A DNA stretch of 64,000 nt, from assembly GCF_029227915.1 (NCBI RefSeq), contig NC_079885.1, forward strand, positions 2,480,001 through 2,544,000, written 5' to 3'. A model generated the notes under the pieces. The model saw only the letters and a list, made by a program, of their open reading frames with translations, was not told the origin of the DNA and did no database searches. Position 1 is the stretch's first letter, and each line of letters begins with the position of its first letter. The position numbers were made by a program, and so were the translations under genes. Shown piece by piece: positions 51,721-64,000 of this stretch. This stretch comes from Hydractinia symbiolongicarpus (taxonomy: Eukaryota > Cnidaria > Hydrozoa > Anthoathecata > Hydractiniidae).

Positions 51721-54700
51721 AAATGAAAACATTTTTGAAAACTACAAGTCTCATGCGTTTTAGTGGTGAAAAAAAAATTTAAAAAATCGTTCGGAAATGA
51801 GTTTACACCCTGGGTACTTTCTTTGTATACATTCGACTATACGGGCCAAGCCCGGGAATTACGGGAAATCGCGGGTTTTCGTTTGCCGGCTATTAAACCA
51901 CATTCATTAAGCGTCTCATTAAAAATGAAAACATTTCTGAAAACTACAAATCTCATGGGCTTTAGTGGTGAACTAATAATTTAAAAAATCGTTCGGGAAA
52001 TGAGTTTACTCCCTGGGTACTTTCTTTGTATACTTTTGACTATACGGGCCGAGTCCGGGATTTACGGGAAATCGCGCGTTTTCGTTTGCCGGCGATTAAA
52101 CTCCTATTATTCACCGTCTTATTAAAAATGAAAACATTTTTGAAAACTACAAGTCTCATGCGTTTTAGTGGTGAAAAAAAAATTTTAAAAATCGTTCGGG
52201 AAATGAGTTTACTCCCTGCGTACTTTCTTTGTATACTTTTGACTATACGGGCCGACTCCGGGTTTACGGGAAATCGCAGGTTTTCCTTTGCCGGCGATTA
52301 AACTCCTTTTATTCAGCGTCTTATCAAAAATGAAAACATTTTTGAAAACTGCAAGTCTCATGCGTTTTAGTGGTGAAAAGATAATTTAAAAAATCGTTTT
52401 GGAAATGAGTTCACTCACAGGGTACTTTCTTCGTATACATTCGACTGAACGTGCCAAGCCCGGGATTTACGGGAAATCGCAGGTTTTCGTTTGCCGGCGA
52501 TTAAACCACTTTCACTAAGCGTCTCATCAAAAATGAAAACATTTCTGAAAACTACAAGTCTCATGCGTTTTAGTGGTGAAAATATAATTTAAAAAATCGT
52601 TCGGGAAATGAGTTTACTCCCTGGATACTTTCTTTGTATACTTTTGACTATACGGGCCGAGTCCGGGATTTACGGGAAATCGCGCGTTTTCGTTTCCCGG
52701 CGATTAAACCTCTTTCATTAGCCGTCTCATCAAAAATGAAAACATTTTTGAAAACTACAAGTCTAATGCGTTTTAGTGGTGAAAAAATAATTTAAAAAAT
52801 CGTTAGGAAAATGAGTTTACTCCCTGGGTACTTTCTTTGTATACTTTTGACTATACGGGCCCAGTCCGGGATTTACGGGAAATCACGGGTTTTCGTGTGC
52901 CGGCGATTAAACTTCTTTTATTCAGCGTCCCATCAAAAATCAAAACATTTTTGAAAACTACAAGTCTCATGCGTTTTAGTGGTGAAAAGATAATTTAAAA
53001 AATCGTTTTGGAAATGAGTTTACTCACAGGGTACTTTCTTTGTATACATTCGATTATACGGGCCAAGCCCGGGATTTACGGGAAATCGCGGGTTTTCGTT
53101 TGCCGGCTATTAAACCACATTCATTAAGCGTCTCATTAAAAATGAAAATATTTCTGAAAACCACAAGTCTCATGGGCTTTAGTGGTGAACTAATAATTTA
53201 AAAAATCGTTCGGGAAATGAGTTTACTCCCTGGGTACTTTCTTTGTATACTTTTGACTATACGGGCCGAGTCCGGGATTTACGGGAAATCGCGCGTTTTC
53301 GTTTGCCGGCGATTAAACTCCTTTTATTCAGGGTCTCATTAAAAATGAAAACATTTTTGAAAACTACAAGTCTCATGCGTTTTAGTGGTGAAAAAAAAAT
53401 TAAAAAATCGTTTTGGAAATGAGTTTACTCACAGGGTACTTTCTTTGTATACATTCGACTAAACGGGCCAAGCCCGGGATTTACGGGAAATCGCGGGTTT
53501 TCGTTTGCCGGCGAATAAACCACTTTCACTAAGCGTCTCATCAAAAATGAAAACATTTCTGAAAACTACAAGTCTCATGCGTTTTAGTGAAGCAAATATA
53601 ATTTAAAAAATCGTTCGGGAAATGACTTTACTCCCTGGGTACTTTCTTTGTATACTTTTGACTATACGGGTCGAGTCCGGGTTTACGGGAAATCGCAGGT
53701 TTTCGTTTGCCGGCGATTAAACTCCTTTTATTCAGCGTCTGATCAAAAATGAAAACATTTTTGAAAACTACAAGTCTCATGCGTTTTAGTGGTGAAAAGA
53801 TAATTTAAAAAATCGTTTTGGAAATGAGTTTACTCACAGGGTACTTTCTTTGTATACATTCGACTAAACGGGCCAAGCCCGGGATTTACGGGAAATCGCG
53901 GGTTTTCGTTTGCCGGCGAATAAACCACTTTCACTAAGCGTCTCATCAAAAATGAAAACATTTCTGAAAACTACAAGTCTCATGCGTTTTAGTGATGCAA
54001 ATATAATTTAAAAAATCGTTCGGGAAATGAGTTTACTCCCTGGGTACTTTCTTTGTATACTTTTGACTATACGGGCCGAGTCCGGGATTTACGGGAAATC
54101 GCGCGTTTTCGTTTGCCGGCGATTAAACTCCTTTTATTCAGCGTCTCATCAAAAATAAAAACATTTTTGAAAACTACAAGTCTCATGAGTTTTAGTGGTG
54201 AAAAGATAATTTAAAAAATCGTTTTGGAAATTAGTTTACTCACAGGGTACTTTCTTTGTATACATTCGACTAAACGGGCCACGCCCGGGATTTACGGGAA
54301 ATCGCGGGTTTTCGTTTGCCGACGATTAAACCACTTTCACTAAGCGTCTCATCAAAAATTAAAACATTTCTGAAAACTACAAGTCTCATGCGTTTTAGTG
54401 GTGAAAAAATAATTTAAAAAATCGTTCGGGAAATGAGTTTACTCCCCGGGTACTTTCGTTGTATACTTTTGACTATACGGGCCGAGTCCGGGATTTACGG
54501 GAAATCGCGGGTTTTCGTTTGCCGGCGATTAAACTCCTTTTATTCAGCGTCTCATCAAAAATGAAAACATTTTTGAAAACTACAAGTCTCATGCGTTTTA
54601 GTGGTGAAAAGATAATTTAAAAAATCGTTCTGGAAATGAGTTTACTCACAGGGTACTTTCTTTGTAAACATTCGACTATACGGGACAAACCCGGGATTTA

Positions 54701-57700
54701 GGGAAATCGTGGTATTTCGTTTGCCGGCGATTAAACCTCTTTCATTAAGCGTCTCATTAAAAATGAAAACATTTTTGGAAACTACAAGTCTCAATCGTTC
54801 TAGTGGTGCAGAAATAATTTGAAAAATCGTTCGGGAAATCAGTTTACTCCCTGGGTACTTTCTTTATATACATTCAACTATACGGGCCTAACCCGGGATT
54901 TACGGGAAATCGCGCGTTTTCGTTTCCCGGCGATTAAACTCCTTTTATTCAGCGTCTCATTAAAAATGAAAACATTTTTGAAAACTACAAGTCTCATGCG
55001 TTTTAGTGGTGAAAAAAAAATTTAAAAAATCGTTCGGAAATGAGTTTACACCCTGGGTACTTTCTTTGTATACATTCGACTATACGGGCCAAGCCCGGGA
55101 TTTACGGGAAATCGCGGGTTTTCGTTTGCCGGCTATTAAACCACATTCATTAAGCGTCTCATTAAAAATGAAAACATTTCTGAAAACTACAAATCTCATG
55201 GGCTTTAGTGGTGAACTAATAATTTAAAAAATCGTTCGGGAAATGAGTTTACTCCCTGGGTACTTTCTTTGTATACTTTTGACTATACGGGCCGAGTCCG
55301 GGATTTACGGGAAATCGCGCGTTTTCGTTTGCCGGCGATTAAACTCCTATTATTCACCGTCTTATTAAAAATGAAAACATTTTTGAAAACTACAAGTCTC
55401 ATGCGTTTTAGTGGTGAAAAAAAAATTTTAAAAATCGTTCGGGAAATGAGTTTACTCCCTGCGTACTTTCTTTGTATACTTTTGACTATACGGGCCGACT
55501 CCGGGTTTACGGGAAATCGCAGGTTTTCCTTTGCCGGCGATTAAACTCCTTTTATTCAGCGTCTTATCAAAAATGAAAACATTTTTGAAAACTGCAAGTC
55601 TCATGCGTTTTAGTGGTGAAAAGATAATTTAAAAAATCGTTTTGGAAATGAGTTCACTCACAGGGTACTTTCTTCGTATACATTCGACTGAACGTGCCAA
55701 GCCCGGGATTTACGGGAAATCGCAGGTTTTCGTTTGCCGGCGATTAAACCACTTTCACTAAGCGTCTCATCAAAAATGAAAACATTTCTGAAAACTACAA
55801 GTCTCATGCGTTTTAGTGGTGAAAATATAATTTAAAAAATCGTTCGGGAAATGAGTTTACTCCCTGGATACTTTCTTTGTATACTTTTGACTATACGGGC
55901 CGAGTCCGGGATTTACGGGAAATCGCGCGTTTTCGTTTCCCGGCGATTAAACCTCTTTCATTAGCCGTCTCATCAAAAATGAAAACATTTTTGAAAACTA
56001 CAAGTCTAATGCGTTTTAGTGGTGAAAAAATAATTTAAAAAATCGTTAGGAAAATGAGTTTACTCCCTGGGTACTTTCTTTGTATACTTTTGACTATACG
56101 GGCCCAGTCCGGGATTTACGGGAAATCACGGGTTTTCGTGTGCCGGCGATTAAACTTCTTTTATTCAGCGTCCCATCAAAAATCAAAACATTTTTGAAAA
56201 CTACAAGTCTCATGCGTTTTAGTGGTGAAAAGATAATTTAAAAAATCGTTTTGGAAATGAGTTTACTCACAGGGTACTTTCTTTGTATACATTCGATTAT
56301 GCGGGCCAAGCCCGGGATTTACGGGAAATCGCGGGTTTTCGTTTGCCGGCTATTAAACCACATTCATTAAGCGTCTCATTAAAAATGAAAATATTTCTGA
56401 AAACCACAAGTCTCATGGGCTTTAGTGGTGAACTAATAATTTAAAAAATCGTTCGGGAAATGAGTTTACTCCCTGGGTACTTCCTTTGTATACTTTTGAC
56501 TATACGGGCCGAGTCCAGGTTTACGGGAAATCGCAGGTTTTCGCTTGCCGGTGATTAAACTCCTTTTATTCAGCGTATCATCAAAAATAAAAACATTTTT
56601 GAAAACTACAAGTCTCATGCGTTTTAGTGGTGAAAAGATAATTTAAAAAATCGTTTTGGATATGAGTTTACTCACAGGGTACTTTCTTTGTATACATTCG
56701 ACTAAACGGGCCACGTCCGGGATTTACGGGAAATCGCGGGTTTTCGTTTGCCGACGATTAAACCACTTTCACTAAGCGTCTCATCAAAAATTAAAACATT
56801 TCTGAAAACTACAAGTCTCATACGTTTTAGTGGTGAAAAAATAATTTAAAAAATCGTTCGGGAAATGAGTTTACTCCCTGGGTACTTTCGTTGTATACTT
56901 TTGACTATACGGGCCGAGTCCGGGATTTACGGGAAATCGCGGGTTTTCGTTTGCCGGCGATTAAACTTCTTTTATTCAGCGTCCCATAAAAAATGAAAAC
57001 ATTTTTTAAAACTACAAGTCTCATGCGTTTTAGTGGTGAAAAGATAATTCAAAAAATCGTTCTGGAAATGAGTTTACTCACAGGGTACTTTCTTTGTAAT
57101 CATTCGACTATACGGGACAAACCCGGGATTTAGGGAAATCGTGGTATTTCGTTTGCCGGCGATTAAACCTCTTTCATTAAGCATCTCATTAAAAATGAAA
57201 ATATTTTTGGAAACTACAAGTCTCAATCGTTCTAGTGGTGCAGAAATAATTTGAAAAATCGTTCGGGAAATGAGTTTACTCCCTGGGTACTTTCTTTGTA
57301 TACTTTTGACTATACGGGCCGAGTCCGGGATTTACGGGAAATCGCGCGTTTTCGTTTGCCGGCGAATAAACTCCTTTTATTCACCGTCTCATTAAAAATG
57401 AAAACATTTTTGAAAACCACAAGTCTCATGCGTTTTAGTGGTGAAAAAAAAATTTAAAAAATCGTTCGGGAAATGAGTTTACTCCCTGCGTACTTTCTTT
57501 GTATACTTTTGACTATACGGGCCGACTCCAGGTTTACGGGAAATCGCAGGTTTTCGTTTGCCGGAGATTAAACTTCTTTTATTCAGCGTCTCATCAAAAA
57601 TGAAAACATTTTTTAAAACTACAAGTCTCATGCGTTTTAGTGGCGAAAAGATAATTTAAAAAATCGTTTTGGAAATGAGTTTACTCACAGGGTACTTTCT

Positions 57701-58587
57701 TTGTATACATTCGACTAAACGGGCCACGCCCGGGATTTACGGGAAATCGCGGGTTTTCGTTTGCCGACGATTAAACCACTTTCACTAAGCGTCTCATCAA
57801 AAATTAAAACATTTCTGAAAACTACAAGTCTCATGCGTTTTAGTGGTGAAAAAATAATTTAAAAAATCGTTCGGGAAATGAGTTTACTCCCCGGGTACTT
57901 TCGTTGTATACTTTTGACTATACGGGCCGAGTCCGGGATTTACTGGAAATCGCGGGTTTTCGTTTGCCGGCGATTAAACTCCTTTTATTCAGCGTCTCAT
58001 CAAAAATGAAAACATTTTTGAAAACTACAAGTCTCATGCGTTTTAGTGGTGAAAAGATAATTTAAAAAATAGTTCTGGAAATGAGTTTACTCACAGGGTA
58101 CTTTCTTTGTAAACATTCGACTATACGGGACAAACCCGGGATTTAGGGAAATCGTGGTATTTCGTTTGCCGGCGATTAAACCTCTTTCATTAAGCGTCTC
58201 ATTAAAAATGAAAACATTTTTGGAAACTACAAGTCTCAATCGTTCTAGTGGTGAAAAGATAATTTAAAAAATCGTTTTGGAAATGAGTTTACTCACAGGG
58301 TACTTTCTTTGTATACATTCGATTATACGGGCCAAGCCCGGGATTTACGGGAAATCGCGGGTTTTCGTTTGCCGGCTATTAAACCACATTCATTAAGCGT
58401 CTCATCAAAAATGAAAACATTTCTGAAAACTACAAGTCTCACGGGCTTTAGTGGTGAACTAATAATTTAAAAAATCGTTCGGGAAATGAGTTTACTCCCT
58501 GGGTACTTTCTTTGTATACTTTTGACTATACGGGCCGAGTCCGGGATTTACGGGAAATCGCGCGTTTTCGTTTGCCGGCGATTAAAC
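51721..58587 (+). repeat. 6891-bp tandem duplication, copy 2 (about 34 monomers)
   Basis: Same monomer order as copy 1. Upstream of about 51720 the correspondence fails (GCGTCCCATC against GCGTCTCATT). It fails again near 58587 (AAACTCC against AAACTTC). The following 58588-60225 is a partly rearranged version of the same monomer series. Confidence 0.87.
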
Positions 58588-60225
58588 TCCTTTTATTCAC
58601 CGTCTCATTAAAAATGAAAACATTTTTGAAAACTACAAGTCTCATGCGTTTTGGTGGTGAAAAAAAAATTTAAAAAATCGTTCGGGAAATGAGTTTACTC
58701 CCTGCGTACTTTCTTTGTATACTTTTGACTATACGGGCCGACTCCGGGTTTACGGGAAATCGCAGGTTTTCGTTTGCCGGCGATTAAACTCCTTTTATTC
58801 AGCGTCTTATCAAAAATGAAAACAATTTTGAAAACTACAAGTCTCATGCGTTTTAGTGGCGAAAAGATAATTTAAAAAATCGTTTTGGAAATGAGTTCAC
58901 TCACAGGGTACTTTCTTCGTATACATTCGACTAAACGTGCCAAGCCCGGGATTTACGGGAAATCGCGGGTTTTCGTTTGCCGGCGATTAAACCACTTTCA
59001 CTAAGCGTCTCATCAAAAATGAAAACATTTCTGAAAACTACAAGTCTCATGCGTTTTAGTGGTGAAAATATAATTTAAAAAATCGTTCAGGAAATGAGTT
59101 TACTCCCTGGGTACTTTCTTTGTATACTTTTGACTATACGGGCCGAGTCCGGGATTTACGGGAAATCGCGCGTTTTCGTTTCCCGGCGATTAAACTCCTT
59201 TTATTCAGCGTCTCATTAAAAATGAAAACATTTTTGAAAACTACAAGTCTCATGCGTTTTAGTGGTGAAAAAAAAATTTAAAAAATCGTTCGGAAATGAG
59301 TTTACACCCTGGGTACTTTCTTTGTATACATTCGACTATACGGGCCAAGCCCGGGATTTACGTGAAATCGCGGGTTTTCGTTTGCCGGCGATTAAACCTC
59401 TTTCATTATCCGTCTCATCAAAAATGAAAATTTTTTTGAAAACTACAAGTCTAATGCGTTTTAGTGGTGAAAAAATAATTTAAAAAATCGTTAGGAAAAT
59501 GAGTTTACTTCCTGGGTACTTTCTTTGTATACTTTTGACTATACGGGCCCAGTCCGGGATTTACGGGAAATCACGGGTTTTCGTGTGCCGGCGATTAAAC
59601 TTCTTTTATTCAGCGTCCCATCAAAAATCAAAACATTTTTGAAAACTACAAGTCTCATGCGTTTTAGTGGTGAAAAGATAATTTAAAAAATCGTTTTGGA
59701 AATGAGTTTACTCACAGGGTACTTTCTTTGTATACATTCGATTATACGGGCCAAGCCCGGGATTTACGGGAAATCGCGGGTTTTCGTTTGCCGGCTACTA
59801 AACCACATTCATTAAGCGTCTCATTAAAAATGAAAACATTTTTGAAAACTACAAGTCTCATGGGCTTTAGTGGTGAACTAATAATTTAAAAAATCGTTCG
59901 GGAAATGAGTTTACTCCCTGGGTACTTCCTTTGTATACTTTTGACTATACGGGCCGAGTCCGGGTTTACGGGAAATCGCAGGTTTTCGTTTGCCGGCGAT
60001 TAAACTCCTTTTATTCAGCGTCTCATCAAAAATAAAAACATTTTTGAAAACTAAAAGTCTCATGCGTTTTAGTGGTGAAAAGATAATTTAAAAAATCGTT
60101 TTGGATATGAGTTTACTCACAGGGTACTTTCTTTGTATACATTCGACTAAACGGGCCACGCCCGGGATTTACGGGAAATCGCGGGTTTTCGTTTGCCGAC
60201 GATTAAACCACTTTCACTAAGCGTC

Positions 60226-61275
60226 GGTGCATATAAATCTTCTTCTGAATCTTCTTTATTATTTATTCACTCATACTTGAAAAATCGTTTTCAGAGAACC
60301 AGAATAAATTCTTCTTTTAGCGAATGGCTTCCTCTTCAAGTTGGAGTTCCACAAGGATCAATCTTAGGACCTCCTCTCTTCAATTATTCTATAAACGATT
60401 TATTCTGGTTCATTATTCAATCATCCATTTGTAACTTTGCAGATGATAACACCTTATATGCTTGTGAAAATTCATTAGAAGATGTAAAACAAACACTGCT
60501 TACTAATTTGGTCATAGTTAATAATTGGTTTTATGAAAATTACTTAGCAATAAATTTGAAAAAGTATCAATATATTGTATTAGGTCATCACGATGAAAGT
60601 TTGATATTTAACCATTTGAAAATTGCGTGTAAATCGTCTGTAGTGCTTCTTGGTGTTACGATTGACTCGAGACTAAACTTTCATTCGCATGTCAAAAACA
60701 TCTGTAATAAGGCTAGTAGGAAACTCAACGTGCTTCAAAGGATATCTTCCTTTTTGACACCCAAGATGAAGCGTTTTCTCTTCAATTCATTTATTTTGTC
60801 TCAGTTTTCTTACTGTCCCTTAGTATGGATGTTTTGTGGAAAAGTTGCGAATAATCGAATCAATCGTATTCATGAACGTTGTCTAAGAATCATACAGGAC
60901 GATATAAATGGCAGTTACGATGAACTTTTATCTTTATGTAATGTTAAAAATATTCACATCATCAATTTACAGAATTTAATGAAAGAGGTTTACAAATTTT
61001 TAAATGGATTGTCACCTCTATATATGAACGAGATATTTTCTGTTAGGGAAAACAAGTACAACCTTCGTTGCTTTAATTTGATCAGGCGACCAACTTGTCG
61101 GACAACGTACTATGGCTTAAATACTTTATCAAATATTGCAGGGAAGCTATGGATATCTGTGCCTGACGCTACAAAGAATTCTCCTTCTCTCGAAGCCTTC
61201 CGTAGCTCAATAAAATTTTGGGAAGGTGATGTTTGCACCTGTAAAATATGCATGGATATACCATACATATTTTAA
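60226..61275 (+). CDS. LINE reverse transcriptase, C-terminal part (partial at 5' end)
   Basis: The 349 retained codons begin at the insertion border with GAYKSSSESSLLF and end at TAA 61273. Visible landmarks are YLKNRFQRTRIN (17-28), VPQGSILGP (41-49, reverse transcriptase motif with the conserved PQG), FADD (71-74, the catalytic aspartate pair), INLKK and LLGVTID further on, then the thumb-like and C-terminal region with FSYCPLVWMFC, IHERCLRIIQDD and LNGLSPLYMNEIF. A short C-x-C-x2-C cluster (CTCKIC) sits near the end. This layout fits the jockey/CR1/L2 group of LINE ORF2 proteins. The reading frame extends by chance 11 codons into satellite (ATG at 60193), which is not a native start. Lacking the finger part and the endonuclease, it should be inactive. 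PPLFNYSINDLF departs slightly from the usual PLLFN.xxINDL pattern. Confidence 0.92.
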   Translation, partial: GAYKSSSESSLLFIHSYLKNRFQRTRINSSFSEWLPLQVGVPQGSILGPPLFNYSINDLFWFIIQSSICNFADDNTLYACENSLEDVKQTLLTNLVIVNNWFYENYLAINLKKYQYIVLGHHDESLIFNHLKIACKSSVVLLGVTIDSRLNFHSHVKNICNKASRKLNVLQRISSFLTPKMKRFLFNSFILSQFSYCPLVWMFCGKVANNRINRIHERCLRIIQDDINGSYDELLSLCNVKNIHIINLQNLMKEVYKFLNGLSPLYMNEIFSVRENKYNLRCFNLIRRPTCRTTYYGLNTLSNIAGKLWISVPDATKNSPSLEAFRSSIKFWEGDVCTCKICMDIPYIF

Positions 61276-61408
61276 CTTTACTTATTTATTTATTTATTTT
61301 TCTTATTTTTTATCGCTGTTTGCCTTGTTTTACGTTTTGTTGTCGATTTAAATTAGTTATTTAAATACTATTGTATCTATCGACGTTAAATAAAGAGAAA
61401 ATCAAATC
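61276..61408 (+). other. LINE 3' untranslated region with (TTTA)n tract
   Basis: This 133-bp AT-rich stretch lies between the stop codon and the poly(A). It includes a short (TTTA)n run at 61282-61300 and the polyadenylation signal. Confidence 0.85.
61389..61394 (+). promoter_or_regulatory. Polyadenylation signal AATAAA
   Basis: AATAAA lies 15 bp upstream of the poly(A) tract, the expected spacing for a retroposed polyadenylated transcript. Confidence 0.85.
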
Positions 61409-61426
61409 AAAAAAAAAAAAAAAAAA
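61409..61426 (+). repeat. Poly(A) tail of the LINE
   Basis: Eighteen A residues end the insertion on the + strand and abut the satellite (TCTCATC), showing the element was integrated with its 3' end to the right. Confidence 0.92.
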
Positions 61427-64000
61427 TCTCATCAAAAATTAAAACATTTCTGAAAACTACAAGTCTCATGCGTTTTAGTGGTGAAAAAATAATTTAAAAA
61501 ATCGTTCGGGAAATGAGTTTACTCCCTGGGTACTTTCGTTGTATACTTTTGACTATACGGGCCGAGTCCGGGATTTACGGGAAATCGCGGGTTTTCGTTT
61601 GCCGGCGATTAAACTTCTTTTATTCAGCGTCCCATCAAAAATGAAAACATTTTTGAAAACTACAAGTCTCATGCGTTTTAGTGGTGAAAAGATAATTTAA
61701 AAAATCGTTCTGGAAATGAGTTTACTCACAGGGTACTTTCTTTGTAATCATTCGACTATACGGGACAAACCCGGGATTTAGGGAAATCGTGGTATTTCGT
61801 TTGCCGGCGATTAAACCTCTTTCATTAAGCGTCTCATTAAAAATGAAAACATTTTTGGAAACTACAAGTCTCAATCGTTCTAGTGGTGCAGAAATAATTT
61901 GAAAAATCGTTCGGGAAATCAGTTTACTCCCTGGGTACTTTCTTTATATACATTCGACGATACGGGCCAAGCCCGGGATTTACGGGAAATCGCGGGTTTT
62001 CGTTTGCCGGCGATTAAACTTCTTTTATTCAGCGTCTCATCAAAAAAGAAAACACTTTTGAAAACTACAAGTCTCACGCGTTTTTGTGGTGAAAAAGTAA
62101 TTTAAAAAATCGTTCTGGAAATGAGTTTACTCACAGGGTACTTTCTTTGTATACATTCGACGATACGGGCCAAGCCCGGGATTTACGGAAAATCGCGGGT
62201 TTTCGTTTGCCGGCGATTAAACTTCTTTCATTAAGCGTCTAATCAAAAATGAAAACATTTTTGAAAACTACAAGTCTCATGCGTTTTAGTGGTGAAAAGA
62301 TAATTTAAAAAATCGTTTTGGAAATGACTTTACTCACAGGGTACTTTCTTTGTATACACTCGACTATACGGGCCAAGCCCGGGATTTACAGGAAATCGCG
62401 GGTTTTCGTTTGCCGGCTATTGAACCACATTCATTAAGCGTCTCATTTAAAAATGAAAACATTTCTGAAAACTACAAGTCTCATGGGCTTTAGTGGTGAA
62501 ATAATAATTTAAAAAAACGTTCGGGAAATGAGTTTACTCCCTGGGTACTTTCTTTGTATACTTTTGACTATACGGGCCGAGTCCGGGTTTACGGGAAATC
62601 GCAGGTTTTCGTTTGCTGGCGAATAAACTCCTTTTATTCAGCGTCTCATCAAAAATAAAAACATTTTTGAAAACTACAAGTCTCATGCGTTTTAGTGGTG
62701 AAAAAATAGTTTAAAAAATCGATTGGGAAATCTCCCTGGGTACTTTCGTTGTATACTTTTGACTATACGGGCCGAGTCCGGGATTTACGGGAAATCGCGG
62801 GTTTTCGTTTGCCGGCGATTAAACTTCTTTTATTCAGCGTCCCATCAAAAATGAAAACATTTTTGAAAACTACAAGTCTCATGCGTTTTAGTCGTAAAAA
62901 GAAAATTTAAAAAATCGTTCTGGAAATGAGTTTACTCACAGGGTACTTTTTTTGTAAACATTCGACTATACGGGACAAACCCGGGATTTAGGGAAATCGT
63001 GGTATTTCGTTTGCCGCCGATTAAACCTCTTTCATTAAGCGTCTCATTAAAAATGAAAACATTTCTGAAAACTACAAGTCTCATGGGCTTTAGTGGTGAA
63101 ATAATAATTTAAAAAAACGTTCGGGAAATGAGTTTACTCCCTGGGTACTTTCTTTGTAAACTTTTGACTATACGGGCCGAGTCCGGGTTTACGGGAAATC
63201 GCAGGTTTTCGTTTGCCGGCGATTAAACTCCTTGTATTCAGCGTCTCATCAAAAATGAAAACATTTTTGAAAACTGCAAGTCTCATGCGTTTTAGTGGTG
63301 AAAAGATAACTTAAAAAATCGTTTTGGAAATGAGTTTACTCACAGGGTACTTTCTTTGTATACATTCGACTAAACGGGCCACGCCCGGGATTTACGGGAA
63401 ATTGCGGGTTTTCGTTTGCCGGCGATTAAACCACTTTCACTAAGCGCATCATCAAAAATTAAAACATTTCTGAAAACTACAAGTCTCATGCGTTTTAGTG
63501 GTGAAAAAATAGTTTAAAAAATCGTTTGGGAAATCTCCCTGGGTACTTTCGTTGTATACTTTTGACTATACGGGCCGAGTCCGGGATTTACGGGAAATTG
63601 CGGGTTTTCGTTTGCCGGCGATTAAACTTCTTTTATTCAGCGTCCCATCAAAAATGAAAACATTTTTGAAAACTACAAGTCTCATGCGTTTTAGTCGTAA
63701 AAAGAAAATTTAAAAAATCGTTCTGGAAATGAGTTTACTCACAGGGTACTTTTTTTGTAAACATTCGACTATACGGGACAAACCCGGGATTTAGGGAAAT
63801 CGTGGTATTTCGTTTGCCGCCGATTAAACCTCTTTCATTAAGCGTCTCATTAAAAATGAAAAAATTTTTGGAAACTACAAGTCTCATGGGCTTTAGTGGT
63901 GAACTAATAATTTAAAAAATCGTTCGGGAAATGAGTTTACTCCCTGGGTACTTTCTTTGCATACTTTTGACTATACGGGCCGAGTCTGGGTTTACGGGAA
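61427..64000 (+). repeat. Satellite array, right block (about 203-bp monomer)
   Basis: The same monomer continues to the window's edge. A four-monomer pattern of about 803 bp is visible: the variant AAATAGTTTAAAAAATCG with the deletion GGGAAATCTCCCTGGG appears at 62704 and 63507, each followed by GCGTCCCATC, TTTTAGTCGTAAAAAGAAAA and GTGGTATTTCGTTTGCCGCC. No other feature is seen. Confidence 0.95.

Larger units (their letters stand above)
34130..60225 (+). repeat. Satellite array, middle block (about 203-bp monomer)
   Basis: Same monomer and orientation as the left block, continuing the interrupted unit. Variants with GTAAACATTCGAC or GTAAACTCTCGAC, GGGCTGAGCTTGGG, GAATAAACGTC, CACGCCCGGG and GTGGTATTTCG are common here. 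No gene or unrelated insert is seen in these 26 kb; the block is organised into large duplicated segments, listed separately. Confidence 0.97.
60226..61426 (+). mobile_element. 5'-truncated non-LTR retrotransposon (LINE) insertion
   Basis: The satellite stops after AAGCGTC at 60225 and resumes with TCTCATCAAAAATT at 61427. Between lies a LINE 3' part: reverse transcriptase coding sequence, 3' UTR, AATAAA and poly(A). The 5' end is missing the endonuclease domain and the N-terminal part of the reverse transcriptase. Only 2 bp (TC) are duplicated at the borders, so there is no usual long target-site duplication. The empty equivalent can be read in paralogous monomers near 49890 and 50900 (CACTAAGCGTCTCATCAAAA). 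The intact reading frame suggests a recent insertion. Confidence 0.93.

Noticed and set aside
60226-61426. LTR retrotransposon or retrovirus-like origin of the reverse transcriptase
   Set aside because: No LTRs, protease, integrase or RNase H were seen; the FADD/PQG motif context, poly(A) tail and 5' truncation are LINE features.

Overview
This looks like heterochromatic or satellite-rich DNA from a eukaryote, most likely a marine or freshwater invertebrate. A cnidarian or sponge is my inference; the sequence cannot fix the species. The reasons are a GT-AG intron, a polyadenylated LINE with a jockey/CR1-like reverse transcriptase, a TIR transposon carrying a RecQ-like helicase and a ZAD-like zinc-finger gene, and about 60 kb of one tandem satellite. 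No host gene, tRNA, rRNA, CRISPR array or bacterial operon was found.

Layout. (1) 1-31492: tandem array of a satellite monomer of about 202-203 bp, all in one orientation, with many short higher-order patterns. (2) 31493-34129: a 2637-bp DNA transposon with imperfect terminal inverted repeats (CAACCTCG...CGAGGTTG), flanked by a perfect 9-bp duplication of satellite sequence (GTGAAAAGA). It holds the 5' part of a RecQ-like helicase gene on + (two exons) and a convergent, frameshifted ZAD-like gene on -. The genes meet tail to tail at a point where both are truncated, as expected from a single internal deletion in a longer autonomous element. (3) 34130-60225: the same satellite, including a 3047-bp tandem duplication (15 monomers) and a 6891-bp tandem duplication (about 34 monomers). 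(4) 60226-61426: a 5'-truncated LINE with an uninterrupted reverse transcriptase reading frame, AATAAA signal and an 18-nt poly(A) tail. (5) 61427-64000: more satellite.

Nested duplications of 0.6, 0.8, 1.4, 2.4, 2.6, 3.0, 5.6 and 6.9 kb, all whole multiples of the monomer, suggest growth by repeated unequal exchange of blocks. The two transposable elements date events within the array. The DNA transposon's empty sites survive as paralogues at about 36968 and 40015, so that insertion can be read base by base. Apparent small ORFs throughout the satellite arise because the monomer is nearly stop-free in several frames; I do not treat them as genes.
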